Assembly (NCBI GenBank): GCA_029255685.2
Contig: CM055313.2
Span: 40,442,079-40,506,078, forward strand
DNA length: 64,000 bases
Source: Silene conica
Lineage: Eukaryota > Streptophyta > Magnoliopsida > Caryophyllales > Caryophyllaceae
Reading direction: 5' to 3'
The position numbers and the translations under genes were made by a program. The notes beneath the pieces were generated by a model. It was not told the DNA's origin, made no database searches, and saw nothing but the letters and a program-made list of their open reading frames with translations. Below, in pieces: positions 24,323 through 35,668 of this stretch (position 1 is the stretch's first letter; every line of letters begins with the position of its first letter).

Positions 24323-25310
24323 ATGCCTATGACTAACATTGATGAGGTGCATTATCTTCAAGAACGGATTGATGGTATTGTTAATGGATTTCGTCCCTTG
24401 TTCTATCGTTTGATGGTTGTTCTGAACAACGATGTTATTTGGAACCTCATGAGGCGGGAGGGTTTCGGACTCTCATCGTTAGAATTGACAATGACTCGCC
24501 GGTACAAGGTTCAGAGACCTGTTATTCCTGATGAGAGCATAACTAAGGGTATGTTTAATCTGCTTGGCTTTAATTGGATGTATGATTAAAATTAATTGCT
24601 TTTAGGACTTTTGATGAACTTTAACTGGCTGTTCTGCAAATCATCTTCATGTACTTGATTATTTTTCATTTTCTTCTGAAAACTTGCTTTCTGATTTCCA
24701 TAGAATTGGTCATATGGTTATTGGTTGTGCTTACATATTCTGTGATTTAAGGAGCTCCGATTCTCTTTTGGAACCTGTTTTCCTTAGTTTCTTCATCTAT
24801 ATGCTTACTTTTCTATGCATTGTCAACTGCATATTCTAATTATTTGTTTAACTTTACACATCTTTATCAACTTGAGAGTTCTCACTTTCTGATGTAGATT
24901 GAATTGGTTAACTGATTATTGGTCAGGCTTGGTGTCAATGTGTCAATACTTGAATAGTAAACTTGATTATTGTTAGTGCTCACATATTATGTTATTGACC
25001 TTTTTAAATTTCATTTAGTGTGTCAGTACTGAAGAAGTTAACTGACATAGTGGTGTTTTTGTGTTACACAGAAGTGGTTGCCATGAAAAGGGTTGAGTTA
25101 AGCAACTTAGAGGTTGAGGTTGTTGAGTTCTTCAAGAGATGTGAAACTATTGTTCCTCATATGACTCTATATCATCTATGCATGGCTACAGGTGAGGTAT
25201 TCGGAACGAATTTTAACAAGCTTGATATATATGAAATCTATTATAGTCATCTGGAAGAAGAGCTATGGAAGCCGAATTGTTCCTCGTCTGATGGTTGTTC
25301 TACGGATTAG
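24323..25310 (+). CDS. Two-exon gene of unknown function, copy 1 (family A)
   Basis: The exons are 24323-24548 and 25072-25310, joined by a GT-AG intron in phase 1 (donor G|GTATGT, acceptor TTACACAG). The product is 154 residues, or 152 from the second Met at 24329. I recognise no known domain. It is the paralogue of the gene at 52108-52771: from the MT start, both first exons are 220 nt with the same intron phase. They share ID-I...RL...M spacing in exon 1 and EVVE(F/I)(F/I)(K/R)R...(E/D)EL in exon 2. Conserved exon structure across diverged copies argues that this is a real gene. The predicted product is helical and soluble, with no signal peptide. Being first in the Helitron, it may be transcribed from the element's 5' promoter. 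Confidence 0.6.
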
Positions 25311-27381
25311 GGGTTATAGTGGTTCAGAGAGTCTCGCTGATGAATTTGTGATGTATTATCTTAGTTGTTCTATGGACATGTTATTTGTTTTGCAATCTAG
25401 CAACAGTTTATGGTGCTGTAATTTTTTACATATGTTTAATAGAAGTTTTAGTTTATTTAACATGTATAATTGTCTAATCGGCAGACTGTAATCATAGTGC
25501 TGAAATCTTTGATCTTGAGATTATAGGTTGTTTGGGTAGGTAAGTTGGGGTGTTGTCTTGTCAGAAGACCTTACTTTTGCCCATACTTTAAGTACTGACA
25601 ACCACTGTAGTAGTATTGGTTATCTAAGTTTGCAAGCAACTTTAAAGGAGCAGAAATTATTCTACTGTTCACTCATATGTACTATAGTGTGGAAGCGGAA
25701 GTTGAAGTTGTGTCCCTCCATTTACTTAGCTGATTAGTATAGCTAACTACGAAAATTTAGAGCAGTGTCTATACATTATTCCTATGTTGATAGATGGCTT
25801 TCGGTTAATTATGATAGCTGTTGGATGATTACGATTGTTTGCTTTGTTACACGCAAGTGGAAGCATATTTCTGGTACATTGTTTCTGGCGTTGTTGTTCA
25901 TGTCTTGTAAATATATGTCGGATTTTACATACATTGTATTTATAGTATTTACGTTTAATGAATTAGTTATTTGCTCGTATAAATGCCTCTATCAGTTCCT
26001 CCATTTAAGGACTGTTGTTGGTGGCGCAAGCATTGCTTTCTGCCTGTTGTCTGTTGAATTCGTGTGTTACATGGTTCTACGTACCAGAGTTGCCTGTTAG
26101 ATGTGTTTAATTGCGGATATTGTTAATGTCAGCTTCTGAATATACGTAAACGTCAAACTTTTTAAAAAGGTGATATTCTTGTTATTATAATTGTAGGCAT
26201 GTCTATACGCCTTACGTTTCAGCTTATGTATCCCGTTTGCAGTCGCTATGTCCCTACATTTGTTCAAAAAGTTCGTTGTTGTATAAATATGTCACTGGTG
26301 TAAAAACTTCGCATGTACATCCCGTTTGCAGACCCTATATCGCTTCCTGTGTAAAAATAAAGCAGAAATGACGAATATGTCGCTTGTGTATAAACTTCAC
26401 ATATATTTGCTTGTTCAAGTCGGAAAAGTCCAGATAAACATATAAACCGTCGTTTTGTTTGAAGCCTATAATTTTTTACAGGAGGCTTTATTATTTAGGT
26501 CTGTTGCAAGTAATTGGTCTGTAGTCTTCTAAGTTCTGAGTTAGATACTAATGTTAGGATTGTTTTTCTGACTTGAATGATTACCTTACTTCTATGACCG
26601 CATTATAGATTAACTATTCTTACACTCAATTCTATACACTAGGTAATGTAATTGTTGTACTTTTCCTATATTTAGGGGACAACTGGTTTAGTTACTTTCC
26701 ACTTATATCTTTAAAATAACTGATACACAGTGGTTATAGTACCCGACCTTTCTGTTGCAGTCTTTATATAAGCTCAAGCATTAATAACTTGGCATTCTGT
26801 AGTTTCATTACTTATAATTCATTGTCCTATTTTAGGTTTGTTTGAAATGAACTCTAATCATGCAGTCTAAAATAGTATTGTATATGGTTGTTTTTAATAT
26901 GCTTTGTGGTGTTGTTAAATGGATACTACTAATTCTAAACAGCTTGATAAGTGTGCTATTACATTCTGAACTATTATCTTTCATATCAGAAGGCTTGCCT
27001 CGACGAGTCTTTTTTTGGACGATGATTGTTACTGTTTAATTGTTTGTTCTTTAAATTGGGTGGAGGGTGGGGTGGCCTAATGTCAGGGTGGCCTAATATC
27101 AGGCAGTGTGGTAAACTTCTATTCCTATGTGTATATATAGCATGTTTTTATTTGTTTGTCCCGGGCTTCTGGTAGTCTCTGAAATGTAAAATGCTTTTTT
27201 GTTCAGTACCTCGTTCTGTTTCAGTGCAAAGTATTTTCGATCTTTTATTTGAAGGTACTAATTTATAGCTCAATTTCACAACTATTCGGCGTTATGGCAC
27301 TCTATCTATATATTCCTGCTGATATACTTCCCTGCATTCATTTTGCTTTTATAATGGTTGTTATATTTGCTGAAATTGCAG
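25311..27381. other. Non-coding region between cargo genes
   Basis: This is T-rich DNA without a supportable gene. 26226-26410 holds a short tandem duplication in which ATCCCGTTTGCAG occurs twice about 97 bp apart and TGTATAAACTTC-type words recur. About 26880-27090 is related to 49380-49600, downstream of the second RPA-like gene. An acceptor-like TTGCAG lies directly before the ATG at 27382, suggesting an intron in the 5' untranslated region. Confidence 0.4.
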
Positions 27382-28371
27382 ATGGCGCTTGCTACTCCAT
27401 TACAAATAGTGGTTCCTTATCATCCTTTACTTAACCAGATCACTGCCGAATTGCAGTTCCCTGATCCTGCGTATCATGTTCTAGAGTTGTCTGTAAATAG
27501 CGTTTACGTCGTAGTGGAAACGAGGTATCGTTATCGTTGCTCTAATGAGCTTGAGAAGCTTACGTATATGTGCGAACGTGCTGATACACTTGAAGACTCG
27601 TGTGAGCTTGCTGCTAAGAAAGCTGTGCACAATCTTGTTCGACGATGGGCATTAGTTGTTGAGGACTTCTCGTTTGAGCGGTGTGATGTTCTTAAGCATT
27701 GCAGTGAATTGTATCATCTGAAGCGCAAAGAGCTACAGAGTATCTCCAAGAATGTTTTAAACCGTGGAGTAGGTGGAACTACATGTGGCCAGCGTGTCAG
27801 AACTAATCACATTTGTTTGGAATATGTGCCTCTACTTAGAAAGATTATGAAGACCCTACTAATACAGTGTACTCCGTTGGAGTCTGTTATGCATTCTGCA
27901 GGGAACTACAACGCTTGGATTACTATTTTGTCCTCCGCCAGCCCTACTTATAACCCAATATTTATTGTATCAAGGCGTGAAACTCTTGCTGATGCTAGAA
28001 ACTGTTTAGCTAAGAACGTTGTCATGTACTTGGCATTGGCTTACAACCTTGAAATCATTGACGTCAACTATCAGTCTTCAGAGACTGAAATGGCTGCATT
28101 GTTATATAACCTTGAGATAGAGAGTTATCTGACTATGAGGGGGCGGATGTATGAGATATTTGATGAGCCTATTTTTTCAAATAATCTTATTGAACGGGAT
28201 GATCTTGCATCTGGACATGGAGTTGATGACACTGCAATTATTACACCGGCCTCTCCTACAAAGGACACAGTGCATACCCGTTTTGGAAGTCCTGATAATG
28301 TCGTGTACTGCCTGTCGGGTCCCATTCCTGTTCCTTATATGCTACCAGTGGTTCGTGACTTGGGCTGCTGA
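27382..28371 (+). CDS. Unknown ~330-residue protein, copy 1 (family X)
   Basis: The start is ATG at 27382, directly after TTGCAG, and gives 329 residues. An upstream in-frame ATG at 27358 would add 8 residues but lies in the intron-like tract, and the paralogue supports the later start. It is homologous to the gene at 38801-39814 over the full length. Both begin with (V/I)(V/I)(P)(Y/F)(H/R)PLL..IT and share a SCE.AA..AV..L helix near residue 75, HC..L..LK..EL near 115, and a late segment with LIDANY / IIDVNY followed by MAALL / LAALT. The N-terminal strand-strand-helix pattern resembles a double-stranded RNA-binding fold, but that is only a shape resemblance. The C-terminus is unstructured. 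It lies upstream of the RPA-like gene at 29534, as copy 2 lies upstream of RepHel. The function is unknown. Confidence 0.75.
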   Translation: MALATPLQIVVPYHPLLNQITAELQFPDPAYHVLELSVNSVYVVVETRYRYRCSNELEKLTYMCERADTLEDSCELAAKKAVHNLVRRWALVVEDFSFERCDVLKHCSELYHLKRKELQSISKNVLNRGVGGTTCGQRVRTNHICLEYVPLLRKIMKTLLIQCTPLESVMHSAGNYNAWITILSSASPTYNPIFIVSRRETLADARNCLAKNVVMYLALAYNLEIIDVNYQSSETEMAALLYNLEIESYLTMRGRMYEIFDEPIFSNNLIERDDLASGHGVDDTAIITPASPTKDTVHTRFGSPDNVVYCLSGPIPVPYMLPVVRDLGC

Positions 28372-29533
28372 AGTAGAGTGGATGCTTAGTTATCTGAATA
28401 TGGTTGAATGATATGTGTGGTTTCAATCTATGGATGTGACATTTTGTGACACTGAGATGACGCTCTCTCTAGCTCCATTGTTATTGCTTCTTGATTAGCT
28501 TTTTCCTTTTACGGTGGTAGCATCCCTAAACATTAAGTTGTATCACGTATGGTATCTTCGTGTATGCATGTTTTGATGTTATTGGAAGATTGGTGATTAC
28601 GTTTAGTGTCTGTATTGTTAGTACATGGCTAACGTGTATCACCATTTTATCGGTTTTTAATGCATATCTATATAATATGGAGTAGATTGGTTTGTGGCGG
28701 GAATTGCTTCGGATTGTGTGAACATGGCCAATAACAAGTGGGGCGTAATTACTATTGTTTTGTCAGTCAAAGCGTATCTTAGAATAAGGTTTACGATGGC
28801 TCTTAGTGAAAAGAAGGTATAATCTTCAGAAATTTCATGTTTGTGATAAATGTATCTAGACTACTTTTGTACAGAAAACTGATGTATAATCACGCCGGAT
28901 TATACAGTAGTTACACTGATTGCAATCTTCAATATACATGGTTCCTATGTTTTCCGCGTTGGTTAAGTGTACGTCAAATTCAATAAATCAAGGCCACGCT
29001 GTTGAGCATGTTTGTCTGGCTGTGATATCTACGCTGTAGTTTGAATTTATTTTGTGTATAAACCTTTTTTCCGAGATTTAAGTTAATGCTGCAGGTTGTC
29101 CTTCATTCACTTTAGATAGTTAAACACGTCTATAACTATGGCTGTGGTACTGTTGTGTTCAGTAACTATACTGATTGAGTGTGTACAGTTTAATATTGGG
29201 GATGGTTAGGATACAAGGTAGTTAACTAATTGTTGGATATGTTTATAGTACATACTTGTAGATATGCAGAAGTAATGTCCTGTCAGAAACACTTAACTTC
29301 ACCCATACTGTCTAACAAACTGTTCCTCCACTTGTGAGTTAATATAGTCATTAGAGCTTGTTTACAGGTAATATAAATATCTGTAGATGTTATTGCGGAA
29401 GTTGTATGTATACTTCTTGCGAACTCATTTTAAAAGGTCTTTTTTTATTCCATCTTTTTATTTTATTATTGGTGCCCAATGTCTGGAAATATGTTTTATG
29501 ATATCTAATGTTTGTTAGTACTCGTATAACAGA
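28372..29533. other. Non-coding region
   Basis: No RepHel remnant was recognised, although copy 2 of family X is followed by RepHel at the equivalent place. Around 29278-29320 a block resembles 25555-25610 (CTGTCAGAA...CCCATACT). Confidence 0.35.
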
Positions 29534-31985
29534 ATGTCACAGTCTAGGCAGAGCGCTAGATCCCTTGCAGGCAGAGATGGTGGGTATTCTATAAGAGCCA
29601 GGGTAATTGAGAAAATCAGCATACATGGATCCTGAAGTGCGTGTGATCTCGAGTGTCAGCTGATTACGTTTGAAGATGAAAAGGTAATTGTTTACATACT
29701 TACATTACAGTTCCTATATGTTTTAAACGTTGTAAGGTGTAGTTTTATGGATAGTCGTCGTACTATTTTGTGTATTTAATTCGGGACGTTATCATGGTAC
29801 CGCTGCGAGTTATGTGTCAGTCTTTCGTGATAATGTACGTAATTTTACTTCTCTTACTGTAATAGCATGGTTAAGAGAGTAGTTTAATTTTTGCACTCGC
29901 CCCTGTATTATATTTTATGTTTCTTACAGACAGTTGATACCTCTGGGGTTTACCTAAACATTGGAATTGCTAATGATGAACACATTATTATGTTGAATTC
30001 TCTTAGTCGGTACCCTCTTAAAATGAGCGATTGATAAAGGTAGATTTCAGGTTACTAAAACCATTTTTAAAAACGACTATTTTGTGGTGCATAGGTGGTT
30101 AATGCTGTTGAGATACTACTTCTGTCATTGTAGGGTGCTAAGATAAGGACGGCGTTTTATAATGAAGAGCTGGAGTTGTTCGGTGATATCATGGAAAATA
30201 ATGTGGAATATGAAATCACTAATGCTAGAGTCAGAGTGGTTGGAGGTTTCTGCTTGGGCCCTCGAGATCACCAGGTTTATGAAATTATATTCAATAAAGA
30301 TACCGTTGTTCAGCCTGTGTGTGATGGAGCTGTTATCGTTCCTGAAATTTATGTAGCTATCGCATCCATCCCGCGAAGGCTATCCTTGGAAAATCAATAT
30401 AGTAAGGCATGATTTACCATTTATGTTTTAGATGACCTGGGTGATTATTAACGCAGACGTTTGGGACTTCTTTTATATATGTAGATGTAATAGCTGTAGT
30501 TGTCTTCGTTGAACATATATGCCAAAAGCCAAGACCAGCTGGTCATACTTCTGAGATATGTGAAGTTTTCATAATTGATCAAAGGTATGCGATGTATGTT
30601 AACAGCTGCGATTCCGTTGGAGGTATTGGTTCATCATTTGGTTATTTGTATCATTTGATCGTTGTTTATGTTCTGTGTGTTCCTTCTGCGCAGTTTCGAG
30701 CAGGTTACACTTATAACTGTGTGGGAAAGAACAGTTGTAAAACAGTTCAGGAATTTGCAGTGTAATACAGGATCCTACCCTGTTGTCAGCTTCACGCATC
30801 TGAGAACGTGTAACCGAAATGGTCGGTGATTTACAGTTGTATATAGAAATGTGCTAAGGCAATTGTCATGTCTCTTTTACTGATAATGAGTTGTGTAGGT
30901 TTCTCTTTTGCGACTACCAGAGAGACAACTGTGAACGTCAACCCAGAGGGTGACATGGCTGATACTCTGCGCGATTGGTAAGGAATTTAATATTGATGTT
31001 AGTTTATATCCTTTGTTTACATGGTGGTAATGTCGAATTGTTTCAGGCAAGCTGCTAATTACGCGTGCCTTAGTTTAAAACATTGTTTACTGTGCAACGT
31101 TCGTCGCCCGACTGATGAGCGCGTTATCACCACAATTGGATGGCTTCTTCAACAGGATGTATGTATACCTCTTTTAGATACTACTGAACTATTTTTAACT
31201 GACATGTTTCAGAGAGACGTAATCTGCCGGTATCTAATGTTTCTGATTTGTTGGACATTCATTGTTAGTAACTGTCTGGACAACTGCTAAGAACGGTCGC
31301 TTAAACTACATACTGCTTTAATGTACTATTAGGGGAGAAGCATTTCCCAAGAAGAACGTTTCTGGCTGTGTGTGCATCTTGCTAATATGGATCGGATGAA
31401 CATCCAATACTACACCGGGTGTAGCAACTGTGGAACTGGTGGTTACGAAGATGTAGGCGTATTGTATACATGTTATACGTGCATACAGGAGAATGTCGTC
31501 TCCACTCCAAGGTACGATATTAGTGAACAGCAAGTTACATCCTCTTATGCTTACGTTACTTTGACATCTCAATCGTACAGGCTGATGGTTGTCCTTGACG
31601 TCGCGGATGATACTGGGGCTTGTACTTTCACTGCACTTACTAATAATGCAGAGAAACTACTGGACGCAGACGCAAATACTCTCTACTCTATGCTACCGCA
31701 GGTATTCATTCCTTGTTCTGTTATCGTTGTCAATGTGGTAGTCAGGTGTACGTGCTTGAGAATATAGTTAATGCAGAAATGGTGTTACAAATTTACTATT
31801 ATCCGGATATGATAAATTGTTGATATGCGGATTTTATGAAACTGAAACAGGAAAAGGAGGACTATCTTTCTCAAGCTGAAAATCATTTGAAGACTAACCA
31901 GTTTTACATCCAAGTGAAGCCAACTAAATCATTTTACTTATCTCGTCATTTAGATTGGGAATTGTCTGATATCTCTCTCAATTAG
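29534..31985 (+). pseudogene. RPA70-like single-stranded DNA-binding protein, copy 1 (one nonsense codon)
   Basis: Nine exons can be laid out with GT-AG borders: 29534-29683, 30134-30401, 30485-30584, 30694-30821, 30899-30977, 31047-31158, 31333-31511, 31581-31701 and 31851-31985. Together they give 424 codons in a consistent frame. The only fault I find is an in-frame TGA at 29633-29635 (codon 34). Exons 4, 5, 6 and 8 (128, 79, 112 and 121 nt) have exactly the lengths of their counterparts in copy 2. Visible features are OB-fold segments in the order of replication protein A 70-kDa domains A and B. A third OB fold has a C-X2-C...C-X2-C zinc site (CSNC then CYTC, 31420-31490) and the LDVADDTG strand. 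RPA-like proteins bind single-stranded DNA during Helitron replication. The C-terminus is short (45 codons in the last exon) compared with copy 2. Confidence 0.8.
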
Positions 31986-32414
31986 GGCTGAGTACTGTTA
32001 GACTATTGTGAGTGCTGGTAATATGTTTTGGTATGTATGTTTGTATTTGCCTAGGCTATTTTGAACTACTATAACATATCTGGAATTCGGCTAAAGCAGG
32101 TTAGGGTTAGTACTGTCTTCGTAGTTGTACGCTATGTTATAAAACACATCTGCTGTTCTCAAGTTTATGTTAGTGTTTACGTGTTTGTTGCTGCTTTGTG
32201 TAATAGATTCTGAAATATGTACAGATGTGAAAAGATTAGGACATCCTTGTTAAAACCAGAGATACACTACTGCAAAACTACATCGCTTGTTTTAAAATGC
32301 GCTAACAACTAAAACACACAAAACAGACTTGCGATGTTTACAGAACATGGTTTTCCTTAGCCTATCCATAGTTTAGGAATTACAAGTAATATGACGGAGT
32401 AAACTTCCGTTCCT
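31986..32414. other. Intergenic region between convergent genes
   Basis: This is about 430 bp between the RPA-like gene and the F-box-like gene, which point at each other. No terminator motif can be assigned. Confidence 0.35.
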
Positions 32415-32948
32415 TCAGCAGTCTGGATCGTAGTATCCTTCGCTGCCTGACTCTTCACTAAGACGATCTGCAAGTAGTGTTTCCAATATGGCAAACTCCT
32501 GATTCCTCCTAATTTTACGATGAATCCTTTTTGCCTCCCTCTTTGACCTGGCATACGCACAGGAACAGTACATAGCAACTGTGCGATAGTCCCTGGTCAC
32601 CCTTATAGTGCAGTTGACATTTTCTTTCACTAATTGCCTCTCATAATCTACATCCACCTTTGAGGTTTCAGTCCCAACTAGAAATAATGAGGCCCAGGCT
32701 TTGCAGACTACTGCCATGCTCTTCTTGTCTGCTTTATCGAGCTTGTCGAAAATAGCAGTTATTATTTCTGGAAGGCTTAGACAGGGGTGGTGAGGCCTGC
32801 TGCCATAGGCTGTTTGCTCCTCGACTGTTGTTGTTGAAAACAAAGACTTAGATTTAAATTGTTCTCTCTTCCAACTATCATAGTTACTGATAAAATTTAG
32901 CTTGTCTTCTTTCCTGATATCCTTAATTACTCTGCATTTAGATACCAT
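32415..32948 (-). CDS. F-box-like protein, copy 1
   Basis: This intact 177-residue frame starts at the ATG at 32946-32948. Residues about 58-90 fit an F-box: LPEIITAIFDKL, then VVCKAWASLF, with the usual LP...I...L...V.K.W spacing. F-box proteins recruit substrates to SCF ubiquitin ligases through SKP1. After it come a FLVGTETSKV block and CSC (YCSCAYA) near residue 130. A basic stretch and an acidic tail ending SGSEGYYDPDC close the protein. Copies 2 and 3 have nearly the same architecture and tail. The N-terminal third (WKREQFKS, TTVEE) is also conserved. It lies tail-to-tail with RPA-like copy 1. It is short for an F-box protein and has no Kelch or LRR repeats. The F-box assignment rests on the motif only. 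Confidence 0.72.
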   Translation of the reverse strand: MVSKCRVIKDIRKEDKLNFISNYDSWKREQFKSKSLFSTTTVEEQTAYGSRPHHPCLSLPEIITAIFDKLDKADKKSMAVVCKAWASLFLVGTETSKVDVDYERQLVKENVNCTIRVTRDYRTVAMYCSCAYARSKREAKRIHRKIRRNQEFAILETLLADRLSEESGSEGYYDPDC

Positions 32949-33203
32949 TGTTGAATTGAAGATGTTTTCAGGGGGTGTTAATTTCAGCGGTTATCAGAAG
33001 GGAGGTGAAGTTTGAGGGGAGTTTTTTTGACGTTTGTGATGTACTTAATGATGGTGTAGATTTATGTCTAATCACTTCCTTTATAGGAAATGTGTAAGAA
33101 AGGCCAAAGGTCATGCTTTGGGTGTAGTGAGTCTGGATTGTTATATTCTTAACCATATTTTACAAACTGATGCAATTTGTTGTATTGTCGGAATATGTTA
33201 TCT

Positions 33204-33568
33204 GGACCATCCCCAAGCAATGTCGGTTGGGTGGTCGATTTGGGGCCGAGTTAAGTTAATTGTAATTAAGAATTATATTAAATTGGATCGAGAAGATTTG
33301 CGTCACAAATCGACCCACTTAGAGGTAAATTGTCTCACCAACCGACCTCATACGCCTCACATTTTTCTTGGTTCCAGCCATTTAAGGTAAAAACAAACGA
33401 GAAAAAAAAATAAAATAAAATAAATTAAGATGGTTGTTTAGAAAGGTTTATTGACTTACGTTCTGACTTTCTACTTGTGAGAGTTAAAGTGGTCATGGTC
33501 AATAATGAGATATTAAGGCTTAATATACAATTGACTCAATTAATTTGACTCGTAGCTTGAGAATGGTC
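33204..33568. mobile_element. MITE-like repeat, copy 1 (~365 bp)
   Basis: The start, GGACCATCCCCAAGC, and the reverse complement of the end, GACCATTCTCAAGC, form terminal inverted repeats. The body matches the repeat at 37762-38122 along its length, including TCAATAATGAGATATTAAGG against TCAATAAGGAGAGATTAAGG. A second internal inverted pair lies around AATCGACC and GGTCGATT. It is non-coding and A-rich in the middle. The superfamily is undetermined. Confidence 0.6.
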
Positions 33569-35134
33569 TTAATAGTCTTGTTAATTAACATAGTCTTTTA
33601 ATCTTTGGTTATGTAAATAACTTATTTGTGACTTATATATGATCGATCGAACATAACTCAACCGATTAGAAACTATTTCTTACACATCAAACGATAGGCA
33701 TACTTGCGTTGTTTACGATACATAACCAAACATTATGAAAAAGGAAGTTAAATGTTTTCTTAACTTTTGGTTCGGGAAAAAAACTTATTATGTGTAATAA
33801 TAACGTTACGGCCATATAATTAGCGTCTTGTCTAATAATTCTTATATACATAATGTCAAATTGTTCTGCTAATGCATATATATATACATACAACTACGTC
33901 TTCGATATAAAACGATTTAAATCTAAAACACGTTCTATTAGAGTAAGAATTAAATATATATCTGGTTGTTCATTCGTGCTGATATTATGAACTTTCCCAC
34001 CCCAAATGCAACACTACACATATATACGTTATCGCGACTAATAAAATTAAAATGTGCCTGTTATGCTCATAGTTAAGATATAAGTTCAAATTAATACGCA
34101 TCGAACCTACTCAAATGTAATGTCAAACATGAGACTGTTTTTAAATTTGGGTAGTTTGTTTAACGTCTGTTAGAATTAGAATTGCGATTTCGATTGATTT
34201 TTTAATACTAACTGATTATGTGACTCACCTTACAAATTGCATGTTTGGTATGTATATAATTAGAATAGTGGATATATCTATTAACCATACTCATACTCAA
34301 TGTCATATCTTAGGTAATGTAAAAATTGTACTCTTCCTTAATCTAAGGGATTTTTTTTTTGATAGTGTAAATCTTGTGGTTTTACAATGTTATGTATTAG
34401 ACCATTTACGAGCCCATAATCGATTTAATTTTCCCTTATTGACTTAACTCACTTAAAGTCGATTAAGCAATAGATCACAACTTATGTCAGTAACCCAAAC
34501 AATTTATTTTGATAAATAAAATATAATCACTTGTTCCTTTTTATGCGTTTTAACTTTAAAAGTTTAAACAAAATAAAATATGCCATAAATGAGGACGATT
34601 GTTGAGTCTATTTACCTCAAATTTGGTTGCTACGTGTCTCAGATCGACGTAAGTCCATTTCATTTATTCTCGTACCTGAAATTAATTTTGCTCGACCACA
34701 TATCGACCTCCTAATTTACCTCGCTTCAGGTTAATCTTATGATTTATGGGTAGTGAACACTATAAGAAGGATGCATAGTTTAACACAAGAATCAATCCAG
34801 CTACCTAAATCTGGGAAAACAGGGGTCGTTTAGAAAGTGGTCAGTTTACAGTACTCTACGTTAATAGTGGTACTGATAACATCTTAATTAAACTTAAGCA
34901 GATAAGAAATAAAAGGAATACAGAGACGCAAGTATGGAACAAACACTTACATGTACTACGTTCAATACGTATGATATAACTACTCTGCCTTTAATCATAT
35001 GTATGCGCCAATTTAACGAATGCATAATATTAAACTACAAACAATTTAATACATAACAAACAATCTGAATATCCCACAAATGGAAGTATCTCTTCAGTTG
35101 GTATAGCGGCTTGATAAACAACTCTTGTTATGAA
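33569..35134. other. AT-rich non-coding DNA
   Basis: No gene is supportable. A block around 34290-34345 (ACTCAATGTCATATCTTAGG) resembles blocks near 36625 and 26620, so parts are internal duplications of the Helitron. Confidence 0.35.
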
Positions 35135-35668
35135 TTAACAATCGGAGTCGTAATATCCTTCACTCCCGGACTGGTCATCCCATTGTTCTTGTCTCTGTTC
35201 CTCCAACCTTGCTAACTTATATCTGTTCTCGTTCCTTGCATGTAGTTTTCTCTTCTGCTTCTTCGTTTTGCCGTACATGCAGGAACAATATATCGCAACC
35301 GTCCGTCGATTCCTTTCAACCCTTATAGTTCCATTGTAGTTCTCCTTCAATAACTGCTTCTCATAATCTAAATTGACCTTGGAAGTTTCTGTGCCAACTA
35401 AAAACAACGCAGCCCAGGCTTTACAGACTTCTGTCATATTTCTTTTGTCTGAATTTCCAAGTCTGTTAAATACATTAGTTGTCAGGTCCGGAAGATTTAA
35501 TAATAGGTGATGGGGTCTGTAGCCATTCTCTGTTTTCTCTTCAACGGTCGTTGTCGAAAAGAGCGTTGTCGACTTAAATTGTTCCTTTTTCCAATTTACG
35601 TATCCTTCGACAAATTCTTGCTTGTCATTTTCCCTCACGAAGAAAGCTTTTTTGCAGTACTTAGGCAT
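35135..35668 (-). CDS. F-box-like protein, copy 2
   Basis: This intact 177-residue frame starts at the ATG at 35666-35668. It has the same architecture as copy 1: WKKEQFKS and TTVEE near the N-terminus, F-box LPDLTTNVFNRL...VCKAWAALF near residues 59-90, then FLVGTETSKV and YCSCMYG. A lysine-rich stretch (KTKKQKRKL) and the acidic tail SGSEGYYDSDC follow. The basic stretch could act as a nuclear localisation signal. Unlike copies 1, 3 and 4 it has no RPA-like gene beside it, so its partner was probably lost. Uninterrupted frames in all the copies argue for recent coding constraint. Confidence 0.72.
   Translation of the reverse strand: MPKYCKKAFFVRENDKQEFVEGYVNWKKEQFKSTTLFSTTTVEEKTENGYRPHHLLLNLPDLTTNVFNRLGNSDKRNMTEVCKAWAALFLVGTETSKVNLDYEKQLLKENYNGTIRVERNRRTVAIYCSCMYGKTKKQKRKLHARNENRYKLARLEEQRQEQWDDQSGSEGYYDSDC

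Noticed and set aside
25765-26100. Hydrophobic 111-codon frame
   Set aside because: It has no ATG start (begins at GTG) and lies in T-rich DNA, where chance frames look hydrophobic. There is no paralogue at the equivalent place.
27358-27381. Upstream ATG for family X copy 1
   Set aside because: It lies before a splice-acceptor-like TTGCAG, and the paralogue starts at the position matching 27382.
28372-29533. Search for a second RepHel after family X copy 1
   Set aside because: No Rep or helicase motif is visible on either strand, so none is annotated.
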